Shown: positions 26,601 through 41,056, counted from the first letter of the stretch. The stretch: DNA of 64,000 bases from Progne subis subis (GCA_022316685.1 JAKJHU010000056.1:2409872-2473871); one strand, 5' to 3'. Notes: a model not told the origin generated them from the sequence alone. Numbers and translations are program-made.

Positions 26601-27040
26601 TGTGGGTGAATCCAGTGAAGCTCTGATTGACTGGCGAGAGCACAGGGCCATCGAGCTAGGGAAGGTGCTTGGATTTTTCCTGGTAATTCCGTGACCCACC
26701 TCCAACCTAGAGTAGCTTCCCTTGTGCGGGACAGGAGCTGCAGGCTAGAAAACAGTGAACAATCTCTTTGTGGAAATCAAGGGGTTTGTTTTGTTTTGTT
26801 TTTTTACAGGAGGTGAGATCAGTTTTCCATCAAGTTATTCTAGACTGGGAATAGTTCATCAGATATTTAAACACAGAAGCTGACCTTTCATCTAGGCAAG
26901 ATGGGCATGCCATGTTGCTCACCTTGAAGAACAGTAAGGTCCCCTGTGGAGGAGGGAGGGAATCAACCTCTATCAAATATTTAGAGGTAGAAACTGTTGT
27001 CTTGCCTTTAGATTTCTCTTAGCTGAGCTGTTGATTAAGT
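23642..27040. other. Intergenic, nothing recognised
   Basis: No repeat family or exon was recognised. The largest frame (24299-24694, minus, 131 codons) is leucine- and serine-rich with no recognised domain and no splice or promoter context. Confidence 0.55.
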
Positions 27041-27128
27041 CATAGAATCACTGAGGTTGGAAAACAGCTCCAAGATCATTGAGTCCAGCTGATACCACAA
27101 CACCTCTGCTCCAGACAACCAGAGTACC
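27041..27128 (-). mobile_element. Short CR1 3'-end fragment
   Basis: The segment begins CATAGAATCACTGAGGTTGG, then AAAACAGCTCCAAGATCATT and GAGTCCAGC, the reversed CR1 3' terminus. Similarity decays after about 85 bases, so the insertion is strongly 5'-truncated or eroded. Confidence 0.82.
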
Positions 27129-28082
27129 ATAAGGCAGACAAGATGGCAAAAAGCCCACATCGTTTTGGAAACCAAAGGGCACCAGGTCCTTCCATCACTG
27201 GGGACTTTTTTAAAGGGACATGAGAGCAAGAAGCCTGTGTTTCCTCGGTGAGCTAATGTGCATTCCTAGAAGGACAAAAATAAAAGAGTAGTAGAAGTCT
27301 TACAGCAGAATTTCTTCAAAGGACCTTTCAAGGGGGAGATTTATTGTCTTATTCTATCAGACACTAGTCAGTGAACATGTGCAACTTGGGTGAGCTGGGA
27401 AAAAAAAAAAAAAAAGGAGCTTGTCTATAAATTCTTGTACTCCAGACACTGTTCCTCAGAGGCCAGCCCTAATAAACCCATCACCACAGCAATACTATAA
27501 TTCAGTGGTGGCTGCACTCTTCAGAGCCCTGCATCCAAGTCTTTTCTCAGGGACTCCTGCAGCAGACACACAGTGCATCAGCTGCCCTGAGGACACAGTG
27601 CTTTAATGCTGGTGTGGGACATGTCAGAGAGCCCCAGCTCAGCCCAACAGACAAGGAAGCAGTCTCCTCTCCCTATCCAGAGAAGAGCTCAGGCCCAGAA
27701 AGTAGTTAAATCATCCAGACAATATCCTACTAGAACCACATAATACTTTGCTAGGAGCCAAGATATTAACTAGAAATGTTCTGCAATGTGCTATGAGCTG
27801 GGAAATGTGAGCTTTAATCTTCCTCAGCTGAGTAAGAAACTGATCTTGAGCCTCCCATTTCACAAGCAAATAAAGCTGGAAAGCTACAAGAGACAATAAT
27901 CATCTCACCCTGACAAAACAAATGAGCTACTCAGGAAATTGTCACCAAAACTGCACAGAGCTGAAAGATGTGGAGAAGGCAGAGTTATTGAGTGTCTTCC
28001 TTTCACCAATAAGAGCAGCCCTTGGGAATCTCTGACTCAGGAGATCAGGTTAGATGGATGTCAGGAGGAACACCTTCCTCTG
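27129..28082. other. Intergenic, nothing recognised except an A run
   Basis: Unique sequence between two CR1 copies, with a 16-base A run at 27400. Confidence 0.55.
27400..27415. repeat. Poly(A) run, 16 bases
   Basis: A simple A homopolymer with no attached retroelement recognised. Confidence 0.9.
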
Positions 28083-28442
28083 GTTCATCAGGGGTCTGGA
28101 GAATCTCCCTTGGGAGGAAAGGGTGAGGGACCTGGCGCTGTTCAGCCTCGACATAGACCCGGCTCTCCTCAGTGGCACCCAGCATGGGACAAGAGGAATG
28201 GGCAGATACTGATGCCCAGAAAGTTCCACCCGAACACAAGGAAGGATCCTCTTTACTGGGCAGTGGCCGAACACTGGAACAGATCACTCAGAGAGGCTGT
28301 GGAATCTCCCTCACTGGAGATACTCCAGAACCATCTGGACACAATCCTGTGCTATGTGCTCTAGGAAAACCCTCTTGGAGCAGGGAAGTGGGACCAGATG
28401 GCCTCTGTGGCCCCTTCCAACCCAAGCCATTTTGTGATTGTG
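28083..28442 (+). mobile_element. CR1 LINE 3' fragment
   Basis: Plus-strand CR1 copy with the internal block GGGTGAGGGACCTGGCGCTG-TTCAGCCTCGA, then AGGAAGGATCCTCTTTACTG, GAACACTGGAACAGATCACT, CCATCTGGACACAATCCTGT and the terminal CCCTTCCAACCCAAGCCATT followed by a single TTGTGATTGTGA. It is a typical 5'-truncated insertion. The preceding 50 bases (GGATGTCAGGAGGAACACCT region) may belong to it, rearranged. Confidence 0.92.
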
Positions 28443-30119
28443 ACCTCTCCAAACCCCTTCCCTGTGTAGTTAACTTTGACATCAAACCAGTAACCTGGCA
28501 GAACTTTAATGATGATGGTAATACTGCTTAAACTAGCAGGCATCGTTTAACTTGTATTAATTAATCCTTCTGCGTTTCTCTACAGCCTTGCTCAATGACA
28601 AAGCAACTGCTGACAGTGGAGGCCTGCAAGAAGTATTATATGTTTTAGCACTGCACCTTTGGACCCAGAATAATAAGCACATAAAAGAGATAGATGTGTA
28701 TTTCTAATGCCACCTTTTAAAGCAATTGCTTAAAAGAAGCCTGCTTTAGCAACTCGGAAATGTAATTCCTTGACCTTCCTGAGTAATCATGCTAATATCA
28801 GGAGAAGTTGTCTTTATTCAGTTGTGAACAAAAAAAGTACTGCTCGTACTCAAAAGTGAAGCACTTAAATATAAAAGGGAGACCAAAGGAGGAATGTGAG
28901 TATTCCCTGGCCACTCCAGAGGTGAGTCATGGCAAGGGGTTCCCACTCTCAGCAGAGATGTGGCAGGGATAGGGAGAGTGCTCCTATGCCCCCAAATTCA
29001 AATATGAATTTGAGTCATGCAGCTCCAACAGGGGCACAATCCAGCTCTCAGTCAATAAAAACATCCTCCACTCTCTACAATTCCCTGGCTTATTCCCAAG
29101 ACACATTACAGCCTCTACAGGAAGAGAAGAAAGGCTTCAGTCACTTTCATTAAACAATCTGCTTTATTCCCAGGAGAAATTTTATCCTAAGGGAAAGATA
29201 CCAGCTCCACAGAATGCAGTAAAGTGTTCCCACTTGCACAGAGATGTTCATTCAAATTCTGCAGCTTCCACACATCTTTGCAGAAAGATCTCCTGGCTCA
29301 CGTTTTCTAAGATTTTCTCAGCTAGAGGCTACTTAATCTGGACTTAAACATTTGAGGTGAAACAGTGGCAACAGAGCAAGACAATCAAGCTGTTCTATTC
29401 AGGATCTCTAAGCAAGAAATGGGATATTGGGGTAGTAAGAAAAAAAAATTACCTGCCTGCTCTGTTGAAAGCAGAGCACGACACAGAATTTCACAGCCAT
29501 GACAAGGAGGAAGAAAGAGAGTAACCCCAAGCTGGTGGGTAGATGAACTGACTCTGCTTTTTGAAGAAGAAAGGAGATGTATGAAACTTCCCTGCTTGGT
29601 CTCTTATTTTCTTTTTTACAAAACTGATGTCACGTAAAACATTGCGCAGTGATGTCTGTATCACATAAGATCTCTGCGCTTTCCACAATCTATAAACCCC
29701 TGCCATATCATGCTTTATCACACAACAGGCTTTCCATAGTGTCATGTGACAAGAATTTCCCTTCTCAGAGGATCCCAGAGACCCTTTAAAGACTTTAATC
29801 AGCCTCCTCCACATATTAAAGAAAGATGAGTAAGTCAGTGTGCTTATGCTTTCTGTGTAGGCAAAGACATAAACATCTCCAAGTTACAGATTAACAGAAA
29901 GATAGTCTCAAAACATTTAAGCAAGAGAAGATGAGGTATTAAGACACTTTGCTAGACAGGTATGCAGAGGCTGGCATGCCAAATACATGGAATCAAAGCT
30001 GACAGAGATTGGTAGAGTGACTCACATTCACAAGGAGCTTGGCTTTGTCACCCAGCTCTTCCAAAAAAAGCACAGCCTGAAAAGTACCTAAGAAAAATTG
30101 AGGCCACACACAGAGAAAT
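28443..30119. other. Intergenic or distal XYLB 3' UTR
   Basis: No repeat or exon was recognised. The only canonical minus-strand AATAAA downstream of XYLB in this area is at 29163-29168; if used, the XYLB transcript would extend to here. Confidence 0.5.
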
Positions 30120-30612
30120 ATGATGCTCTTTTAATCAGGTTTTGAGGGAAATGGATTTGTAGAGAATTCTCAAAGCCTGACAGAAGGCTCACACAGTCTT
30201 GTGCATCTGTATGCAAACTCTGAGATAAAATATGCTGACTTTGAAAGGCCCTGGAGTAGGACAGACATGGTTGAGAGAGAAATGGAACTAGAAACAAGTG
30301 TCAAATGATGGCCTTGAAAATAGACTAGATACTTTGGAGAAATAGAACTATGAAAGATGTATTGTAGTAGGACCCACGAGGGGTAATTTTAGATGATTGG
30401 CTTTAAGGCATTAACAGCATTGTGTGGCAAAAGCTGATAGGCCAAAAAACACTTATAATGTATTGTAATTAAGAAATAGCTTAGCTTCTGATTGTGATGA
30501 TGTGAATCATCACATCTGTACTGTCTCATCCTTCTCATGAAACTGAAAATGGAATAAAAGTTTTTAAAATACCTCTCTAGAGCTCTGTCTCTAGGTCAGA
30601 AAAAGGTTTTCA
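30120..30612 (+). mobile_element. Possible solo LTR of an avian endogenous retrovirus
   Basis: The block has the look of a bird ERVL-type LTR: a canonical AATAAA at 30553-30558 followed about 30 bases later by a CT/G-rich segment (TCTCTAGAGCTCTGTCTCTAGG style), and no coding capacity. It contains a perfect 8-bp inverted repeat with a 4-base loop (30494-30501 and 30506-30513). I could not define TG...CA ends or a target-site duplication, so the limits are approximate and the family name is not assigned. No gag, pol or env-like frame is attached. It lies just downstream of XYLB, antisense to it. Confidence 0.35.
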
Positions 30613-30782
30613 ATCACAATGTATTTTTTTCCCCACCAACACACTCAAACACAGACATTTAAAAATTATTTGTCTACAAAGAGGAATGAAATGATTTAAA
30701 CAGCTCCAGTAAATTCTGAGAAAATCTCTTCTGATCTTCTCCTTGGGAGTCCACTCAGCCAACATATAAATTTTGTTTGCTT
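30130..30782 (-). other. XYLB: XYLB 3' untranslated region, end uncertain
   Basis: Sequence directly after the XYLB stop codon should be 3' UTR. The first poly(A)-signal variant on the minus strand that I see is ATTAAA (TTTAAT on the plus strand at 30130-30135), about 650 bases after the stop; a canonical AATAAA occurs only at 29163-29168. Much of this interval overlaps the LTR-like block at 30.1-30.6 kb, which is in the opposite orientation, so the transcript may end inside transposon-derived sequence. The true cleavage site needs cDNA evidence. Confidence 0.3.
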
Positions 30783-30866
30783 CTATTTCGCAGGACAAGA
30801 AGAGGTTGGGTTGTAGATAACCTTCTGTTCGAGCTCAGCATATCTTTTCAGAAGTGGGCGATAGAG
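30783..30866 (-). CDS. XYLB: XYLB last coding exon with stop codon
   Basis: The coding part is 84 bases: 27 codons and a TAG stop. It begins LYRPLLKRYAELEQKV and ends SSCPAK, aligning with the human C-terminal helix ending QYAKLEQRI. The last ten or so residues differ from human, as expected for a free C-terminal tail. The acceptor is a pyrimidine tract ending TTTTTAG on the minus strand, and the phase (0) matches the penultimate exon. The exon is separated from its neighbour by the longest complete XYLB intron in the window (7764 bases). No internal damage is seen. The 3' untranslated region continues toward lower coordinates with no defined end. Confidence 0.94.
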   Translation of the reverse strand, partial: LYRPLLKRYAELEQKVIYNPTSSCPAK

Positions 30867-32318
30867 CTAAAAAGGAAAAAGAAATAAATATGTCTCATTG
30901 AAAAATTAGATTTTTAAATTACACTGCAGTTAAAAAACATCTTCAGACATGAAAAATGTGGCGTCTTCACAGGTACCTGAAGTTTTGGGCTGTTTTTTCC
31001 CCAATTTGCTCATGAAAGTGCTGCAGAGTTTTCCCTCTTTAAATGTCACAGTCCTTTTTACCAGCACCTTTACAGCTTTATTTTATGACATGCACAGGTT
31101 GTTCTTATTGTGACTGTGTTCTTGCTATAAGCAGAAGTCATTACTTCCAGCAGAAGCAGCTCAGCTAAAGTCACCTCTCCCAGTGTGACATGCCCCCTCA
31201 GTAATAGCTGTGCTAATCACCCAGGCAGAACTGCTGTCCTTGCCTCCCTCCAGTGCCCCAGGATGGATCACTGCCTCTGTCCCCTCCTCCTCTGCCTCGC
31301 TAATCACCCCACTGCCGCCCTCCAGCACAGTCACATAGGTCCTCCTTGGCCAATGTGCTGACCAGAGCCTTCTAAAGCGCACTTCACACTCCCTCAGGCT
31401 CCTGTACCTGTTTGAGCTGCTTCTCTAATACACACCTTTCCCAGCCACAACCTTTCCCATCCACAGTCCGCTCCATGGCCGTGTTCCTCGCTCCCCAGCC
31501 CCACAGGGGCAAATGCAGACCCAGCTTTTATCCACAACTACACCAAGTATCTGAGTAGCCTTTTTGTATTTTCCTAGCTAGAATTTTCCAGTTTTTAGAT
31601 GCGGTATTGTTACAACCATAAAAAGAAGAACCAAGACTCAAATGTATTCAAAACCCCAGACTCAGGCACGTCCTGCACTTTTGGTATGGGTGAGATCCAT
31701 GACATGAGAAACCCTGAATAAATCTCTGCTCTGGCTCCAGCCAAAAACTGTACTTCATCTAGATCTTGGAGATGCACCCTTCTCCTTATCTCCTCCCTCT
31801 GGTGATAACTGTCCCTCTGATAAAGTCAGTACTGTGACAAGCCACACCAGGACAGCTTTGCACATTTGCTGGCTCGAGCACAAAGAGGAGACTGCCAGGA
31901 GCCAGCGCAGGGTGTGGTACAGGCTCGAGCAGTCCTTAGGAGGAGGCCATAAGGTCACATCCCTGCCACAGTGAATCCTAGAGGCTGCCAGTCTGGTCTA
32001 CAAGCCCTGTGCACTGACTCATAATCAGGGCAGCCTCGCTGCTGGCTCCAGGTTCAGAGAGGTTATAGAGCCATAATGAATCATACCCAGCAAACTGAAT
32101 TACGGCTCTCATCAGTAAGAGAGATCTAGCATTTCAATGCATTCTATCCTTTTCAGGACAGCCAACGACGGTGTGTGTACACGTATGAAAAATTCAGGAG
32201 GAGAATGCTTCAGATGTAAACTCTGGGGATGTAGTAGGAGACCTGCTTGCTCTTGTGCAGGTCTCTGCACAGTCCTGCAGTAGCCTCAGTGTCTGTAACA
32301 GCCACACTTTCCCAGATT

Positions 32319-32348
32319 AAAAATAAATAAATACATAAATAAACAAAT
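32319..32348. repeat. AAAT microsatellite
   Basis: Imperfect AAAT/ACAT tetramers in the last XYLB intron. Confidence 0.85.
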
Positions 32349-32830
32349 CACGAAGTTTTCTCATCTAGGAAATAAAAAATAGTATGTTTTTCTTTTTGAC
32401 TTTCAACTGATGGCAAAATACCCAGTTGTTATGTTTCCCTTCTCCTGAATGATAGTTCAAGCCTGACCAGTGAAAACTGGATTTATCTCTTGATTCCCAT
32501 TTCCACCTTCCTCAACAGCAGGTAGAAGTTACTTAATGGACACATTCTGCAGATCAACTCCTCCCATTTTACAAACCAGATGTTATAGAAAAAATAAATT
32601 TTCATTTCTACATTTCTATAACAGAATAAGTATAGGAAGGGGTAGAAGAGAAGGAGCCTCCACAGCAAGTGGAAAGAGACACCGTTCATTAGCCAAGACA
32701 TCATAAAATGGTTTTTTAAAGCCACCTCACAGTGACTGAGTCTTACAGTGTCTTCCAACTTTTAAAGCAGAGAATCCTACTCACTCCTGCCTCTGCAACA
32801 CTCATTCAGTGACCCCAGGCCAGGCATTTA

Positions 32831-32871
32831 ACATGTGTGTGCCCCAGGACACACATGTGTGTGCCCCAGGA
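32831..32871. repeat. 22-bp tandem duplication
   Basis: The segment ACATGTGTGTGCCCCAGGA occurs twice with a 22-base period and no mismatch over 19 bases, so the duplication is recent. Confidence 0.92.
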
Positions 32872-33020
32872 TTGTCCTCTTCTCCATGGGACAGTGATAT
32901 TGAGATCCTGGAGGTTTATGCAGATTTATGGGGTAAGAAAATAAAACTATTATGAAATGTCACATTACTCAGCATGGTATTTTTAACTAACTACATGAGT
33001 GCCTGGAGGGCTCAGAAAAG

Positions 33021-33053
33021 TACATATATATGTGTGTGTGTATATATATATAT
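33021..33053. repeat. TA/TG microsatellite
   Basis: TACATATATATG, then TGTGTGTG, then TATATATATATAT: a compound dinucleotide repeat likely to vary in length between individuals. Confidence 0.93.
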
Positions 33054-35688
33054 TCTTTTTATGTTCTCAAAGAATATTATTGCTCCCATTTCTGGTAAAT
33101 ATGCACATCAGAGTAAACAAAACGTTGAGCAGGCAAATATGGCTACACTGGGAGTATCAGTAATTCAAACAAAACCAGCTCCTCTATTCACTGAAGCATC
33201 TGTAATGAACACTGGCTATTTCTTACTTCGCTATTCTATAAATTTGATAAACCCTAAGTGCTCCTCAGCAAAGATTCAGCACAGCAAAGCTGCACTGGTG
33301 AGTGAGCTCAGGCACTGAGAAGCAAGCTCCATATTACGTGCCCATCAGTACTTTTACAAAATACACACAACACATTTACCAGAAGGCTGGGAAGTATTAT
33401 TAATGTTAATGCATCGCTCTCAATTAAAATGTGTCAAAATAAATGAACAACCACATCTACTGACACAGTTTCTTTTCCTGTTTATTGGACTTAAGCGCTT
33501 AGTTTGCTAACTGAGGAAATTCAGGCATTTGCAATAAGATTCTCAGCCATTAGGGTAAATGAATCCTCTGTTATGGACCCTATGAAAAAAAAAATGGCAA
33601 ACAAATAATTAAGAATATTTCCTTTACTCCATTCCTGTTTTTTGGGGTAAAAGGCTGCACAGCTCAGAGGGATAAGCAAAGCCTTAAATTCCTCCTCCTC
33701 AGGGAACCTGGCTGGAATACCAGCAGTACATCATAAATGATAAGTGCAGCAGTATCACAGGCTTTTCACAAGCAGTATTTTTCATGCCAGCTGAGGTTTG
33801 GGGCCAGAGCAGTGCAGCTCCCATGAAACACAGAGAAGAAAAGCCAAACAGCACCAACCCAGAGCATGGCCTGAGTGTGCACTCAGGTGTGTCAGTGGAA
33901 GGTGATTCTCCATGTCTGTCATGACTGAAGTGTCCCCACAGAGCCTTGGGCAGCTCCTCCTGTGTGATTCTGGGAGTCTGTCTCCTGAGGCAATTATATA
34001 GATGTATTTTTATAATTGAGGTCCAAAGGGAATAAAGGACTCTCAATAATGCATAAAAACCCAAGGACATAAATTCCCTCTCTGCCATAGCCTCAAACCT
34101 AATCTATCAAACCATGATATTTAACAAAAGTAATTACATGTATCACAACACAAACCTTATTATTGTCCCTAATTTAATTGTCCTTGCTTAATTATGGCCC
34201 TTTCTCCAGCTTATCTTTATACCCTACTCCACAACATTGACAGTATTCTGACTGCTTCATTTACAAACCCGAAACTTCTCTCCTGGGACAATTTGGTCAC
34301 ATTCTGAGAGTCCCACAACTAAAGAAAAATAAAGATAAATGATAAATAATACATTATAACAGGGAATAATTTAACCTGCCCTCTCTGAAAAATGCATTCA
34401 TATAAGGCTACTTTGTTCTCTAGAACAAGTCAAATGTGCTATCCTGTTACTACATCTTACCACATTACCAGCCTCAACAGGGCTTTTACTGTTTACATTG
34501 TCCCTGCCACCTTCTAAGAGCAAAAGCAGCTACAAATTATTACTACCAGGGACAATCCACTTGGATTCTTCCATTTCCTGCAGTGCTCCATTAGCCAATC
34601 ACTGGAGCAATTCAAAATTTACAAATCACAAAGATGATGCTGATGATTATCTAATTTTAACCTACCCGAGTACCTTTCATCTACCCTGAATTGACTAAAA
34701 TTAATCAGCGTCTCACAAACACTTGCTAGGTCTGATAGGTTCCTTTTTAAAAAAAAAACAAAGTCAAACTACTCATAGATACTTGCTTAAGAAATGAAGC
34801 AGTTGTTTTATTTTTCAAATCATAGAGTTGTTCACTTTTCTTAACAGAGAAAACAGAAACAATGAAACAGTGTTTGGAAAGACTTCTCCAAGGAACCACA
34901 CTTGAAACAATTACATTCTTTACTTCAGCCATTCTGCAAGCCTATCTTAATCAGTTTAACAGGTTAAAAAATGATTGGCTACACAAATCACTTTAATCAA
35001 ACTTCTGTCGGCACCTATTGTATTTTTGTGGTTGTATTATTATTACCTACTTCGCAGTAAATTACCATCCTAAACCAATCCTAGAAAACAACCTCCCCCC
35101 TCCAAAATCTAACTCAACAAAATATAATTATTTTAAATCAATAAATAGGTTATTATAACCTTCCTGGGTAATAGGGTCACTTCTATAAATCCACCCACTT
35201 ACAAGGCAATTCACCAAAGTCAAGAAAACCTGTTAGGTTTACATTTTCCCTTCCTGGATTTTTTTGCAAGATTAATACATCTCAGCAGAGTCAATAATGC
35301 AATCAACAATCACACATCCAGAGGCGGTGAGCTGCTCTGTGCCTTCTCCCCACAAAACCCCACAGGACAATATCACAACCAATCTGGCACTCTGTCACAG
35401 GCACGCTGCTTGTATAAACACAAGTGACCAACTCCCAGACAATCATGTTCTCTCTCATGTTTTATTTTTGCTTAATTAACCAACTAGCCAGCCATCCCTG
35501 CTTTAATAGATCTGAATTCTAATGCTGAAATAACAGATTATTTCTGTCTGTTAACATATATTTATTGCTCTAGAATCTCCTGGTTATTTTTGTCATGCCT
35601 AGTGGTTCTGATTCATCTTTTTCCTCAGGGAAGAGGAGGCCCCAAAGAGGAGAGATGACGCTCTAATTTTTGCTGTACTGGGAAATTT

Positions 35689-35698
35689 AAAAAAAAAA

Positions 35699-35731
<33 letters not shown>

Positions 35732-35743
35732 AAAAAAAAAAAA
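35689..35743. repeat. A-rich (AAAAAT) array
   Basis: An A run, then several AAAAT and AAAAAT units, then another A run. It resembles an old poly(A) tail that expanded, and it lies just right of the G-poor segment. Confidence 0.93.
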
Positions 35744-38630
35744 GAGGAAGAAGGATTCATCAGATTAACCCACAGATGCATGACTTGAGCTAGTCTGGTT
35801 GAGTGAGTGACCAAGGACTATCACAACAGTGGTTTCCACCAGAACACTTCATGACCTGTTTGGGTATTGACAGAATTAGAAACAAGCCCAAACAATAAAA
35901 AAATACCCATATTCTACAAAAATACAGATTCAGCTAAGAGACTTGGGATCATACCCACAGAGGGGAATTCATCCTCTTTTGAAATGGTCTCTTCAGGGCA
36001 GGATGGTCTGCTACAGGACGAAGTGACACTGTTGCCAGGCAAGCTGGAACTTTTTGAGACTTCAGTTTCCACTGAGGACTGATTCATCGCCCACCACAAG
36101 CTCTATTGTCCCCCATCTTGTGACTTTATTCTATTTTACCTGCCCATCAGTTTAATTGTACCAGAAGAGCTGCTCTATGCGCCCTGCCCTTGCTTTTTTA
36201 AATCACATTCATTATCACAAATGATCCCTCAGAAATCAAAGAAAGGCTTTTTGCATTTTTGGTTCCTGGAAGCCCCTGCTGCGGGCATAGGCCTTGGCAA
36301 TGAAGGAGAAACTACATCAGACTGTCCCATTTGACCCCTGTCTATAGGAGGTTTTCCTCTCTCCAATGATCTAACACGTTGTCTCCAACCTATACCAGGA
36401 AGAAAGGATGAAACCAGAGCAGATTGCTGTGTTATGACCTGTTTTCTCTCCACCCTGCCAAGATCTAGCTGTAGCCGTCCAAAAAATGTAAAGAAGTGGT
36501 TGGGGGAATTTCACATTTGTGAGCCACTCTTTCAGAAGAGCTCCTCAGCAAGACAGGGCTTAACCTCAGGATGACTTTGAAGTTTATAAAAAGAACTATC
36601 ATTTAAGTGAAAGGCTCTAACCTCAACAGAATGAAATTGGATGGACAGGGAGATGCAGCTCTGTATAAAACAGAATCAAACTGACTCATTGCATTATGAA
36701 TTTTTACTGCACTGCTCTTGCTAACACACTGGTTTACTGACAGGCCCTCTGGCTTTCTGCATTTTCACAGCCATGAAACTAGCCAGGGAATCCACCATCA
36801 ACTGCAAAATTATAAGGCAGGAAGAAAAAAGAAATGGTGTGGAATATGTAATTGCAAGAAGCGGATTTTAATGGAATGAAGGTGGAAAGCTAAGCTAAAT
36901 GGTTATTCCTTTCCTTGCTGTTTGGCCACTGCCTCCCTGTCATTCATTCCTATCTATTGAGGCTACAATTCACCCACTGTACATCATTTAAAACCAATAA
37001 AAAAGGTGTGCAAGGAGAGCCAAGTCTAACCACGTGGAAAAGGAAAGTATTGAGAAGGAGATAATTAACTCTTTTAGCTTCCAGGCCATTTTATGCAGAG
37101 AGCAAAACAGAAAGAGGTAGCTGAACTCCCCAGTGATCTCTGCAGTCAGGTTTGCTTGGCCCCTGCAGGGGTACAAGGTGCTTGCAAGGCCCCTGTGAGT
37201 GACAGCTGTATTCTGTGCCCTTGAGTTTTAGAGCTGAAGCAGCACCAGGGGGTCACAAGCAGGTCTCTGAGCACTCCCCACCTCCACCCCAGCCAGGCTG
37301 GCAGCTTTTCAGCACACACCATTTTGGGGGGGAACAGGGCAGCGACGTGAGGTTGAACCAGACACCAGGGAGCTGCTCCTGCGCTGTGTTCCCTGCAGAA
37401 CAGAGCTTCAGCTGCAACACACGTGGCACAGGCCACTGCTGTTAATTATTTTATCTTTTAAAATGAGGGGGGAAGGTTGAGTAAATGAGATCAGATCAAT
37501 CAAGTTTAAATTATTCAATGTCTTAATATTTCTGAAGGGGACTTCTATTCGATTACTGAGCTCCTCCATCTCAGTTAATAATTAAATAATACGCTGGCAG
37601 GCACAATGCAGCCTGATCATTTCTAATATTACTCATGATGATATCTGCTGCTCCTCCACACATGTAGCTGGGAGTTAGTAGTTTTGGCAGATCATTAATT
37701 TCTCAGTTTAACTAAAAGCTTCAAAACCCCGTTGCCTGTAGTTAGGCCACTTCCAAATCTCTTAAATGGTGGAGTGTGTAAGGCTGTGCGGATGTAAAAG
37801 AAGCTTTTGCACAGCTGAAGACCTTGGTGAGATTCACCTTTGTTATTTAAACATGTGTTCTCCAGGAACCTTGCAATATTGTATGGTTTATTTATTACTG
37901 TTCATTATATTTCAAAAGCTGTTGTAAACTAAAGCCTTTGGCTGAGAGTGAGACGTGCAGGGTTGCACTGGAGAGCCTGAGACAATGATTTCTTCCTTGG
38001 TTTTACGAGGGCTGGAATCACAACAATGACTGTCTCTTCTGCTTTGTCTACATGCGCCTTAAAGCACAAGCCTCACCTTCAGACATGCCGAAATTCACAG
38101 GGTGGGCACAGAACCAAAGACCTGTGCCTACTGAATCCTCCCAGCTGGCATGTTTTCCAAGTGGGAGCTACCAGTGATTATATGCAATTGTTGATCACAG
38201 TTTACAGACAGGAAGGATTTTTGGAGATGTTTTCCAAGAAGACAGAAAGCACAGTCACCACCCTTTTTTCCACACTGCTTGCTGCCAACAAGTCCAACAA
38301 ATTATTTTGTCAGGAATATCAGACACAACCTGACTGACCTGTATCCAAATTCAACCTATTTTATAATTTTTTCTGTCCCTTAAGGAAGAGATTTGGCTCT
38401 CTGATCAAGCTTTGTTAGGAAAATTCATTCTCACAGACCCAGGTGGTGGGATCAGATTATTCCAACACCAAATATCTCTCAATATCAAATCTGTCTTTAC
38501 AACAAGGAATAAGAACTGTGTAACCAAGTGTTTCCTAAACTAATCCATTTTACCAGGAGAATTAGCAAAGCACTACATTTTGAAGCAGCCAGGAAATGAA
38601 AATAAAAATGGTATTCCCAAACTTGCTCAC

Positions 38631-38725
38631 CTCCTCAGCCCCTGGGGTGGGTGTAACAGCCAATCTGGGCTCCGGTGCTAATTTCACAACATCAGCCAAG
38701 GACACATTCCTCTCAGCTACAAGTC
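38631..38725 (-). CDS. XYLB: XYLB coding exon (penultimate)
   Basis: The exon is 95 bases. It opens with GA, completing a Gly codon, followed by 31 codons that include SLADVVKLAPEPRLAVTPTP and end GAEE in phase 0. The human counterpart reads [20 protein letters not shown] at the same place, so identity is high. The acceptor is TCATTGCAG and the donor GTGAGC on the minus strand. The open frame runs a little way into both introns, which is why the exon lies inside a longer apparent ORF beginning near 38927; the real boundaries are set by the splice sites and homology. In the FGGY fold this segment is part of the C-terminal lobe leading to the final helix. Confidence 0.95.

Positions 38726-41056
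<2,331 letters not shown>

Larger units (their letters stand above)
30867..38630 (-). other. XYLB: XYLB last intron, 7.8 kb
   Basis: The intron has GT-AG ends on the minus strand. It contains a GC-richer, C-biased patch at about 31150-31520, an AAAT-type microsatellite near 32320, a 22-bp tandem duplication (32831-32871), a TA/TG microsatellite (33021-33053), a strongly G-poor segment (about 34090-35500), an A-rich AAAAAT array (35689-35743) and a TAATTA-rich block at 37440-37700. Scattered open frames of up to 129 codons (33699-34088 minus) match no family I know. No CR1 copy was seen in it. Confidence 0.85.

Noticed and set aside
27939..28531. Overlapping plus-strand frames of 141 and 119 codons
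   Set aside because: They lie across a decayed CR1 3' UTR, which does not code for protein.
1..30119. Exons of ACVR2B, expected downstream of XYLB from conserved gene order
   Set aside because: I looked for the receptor's extracellular cysteine-rich and kinase motifs on both strands and saw none. The gene is either beyond the window or rearranged.
33699..34088. 129-codon minus-strand frame in the last XYLB intron
   Set aside because: No recognised domain, no splice signals at its edges, and length within chance expectation for the window.
34090..35500. Nuclear copy of mitochondrial DNA as the source of the G-poor segment
   Set aside because: The base skew is mitochondria-like, but I could not recognise any mitochondrial gene or tRNA in it. 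Kept only as a hypothesis to test.
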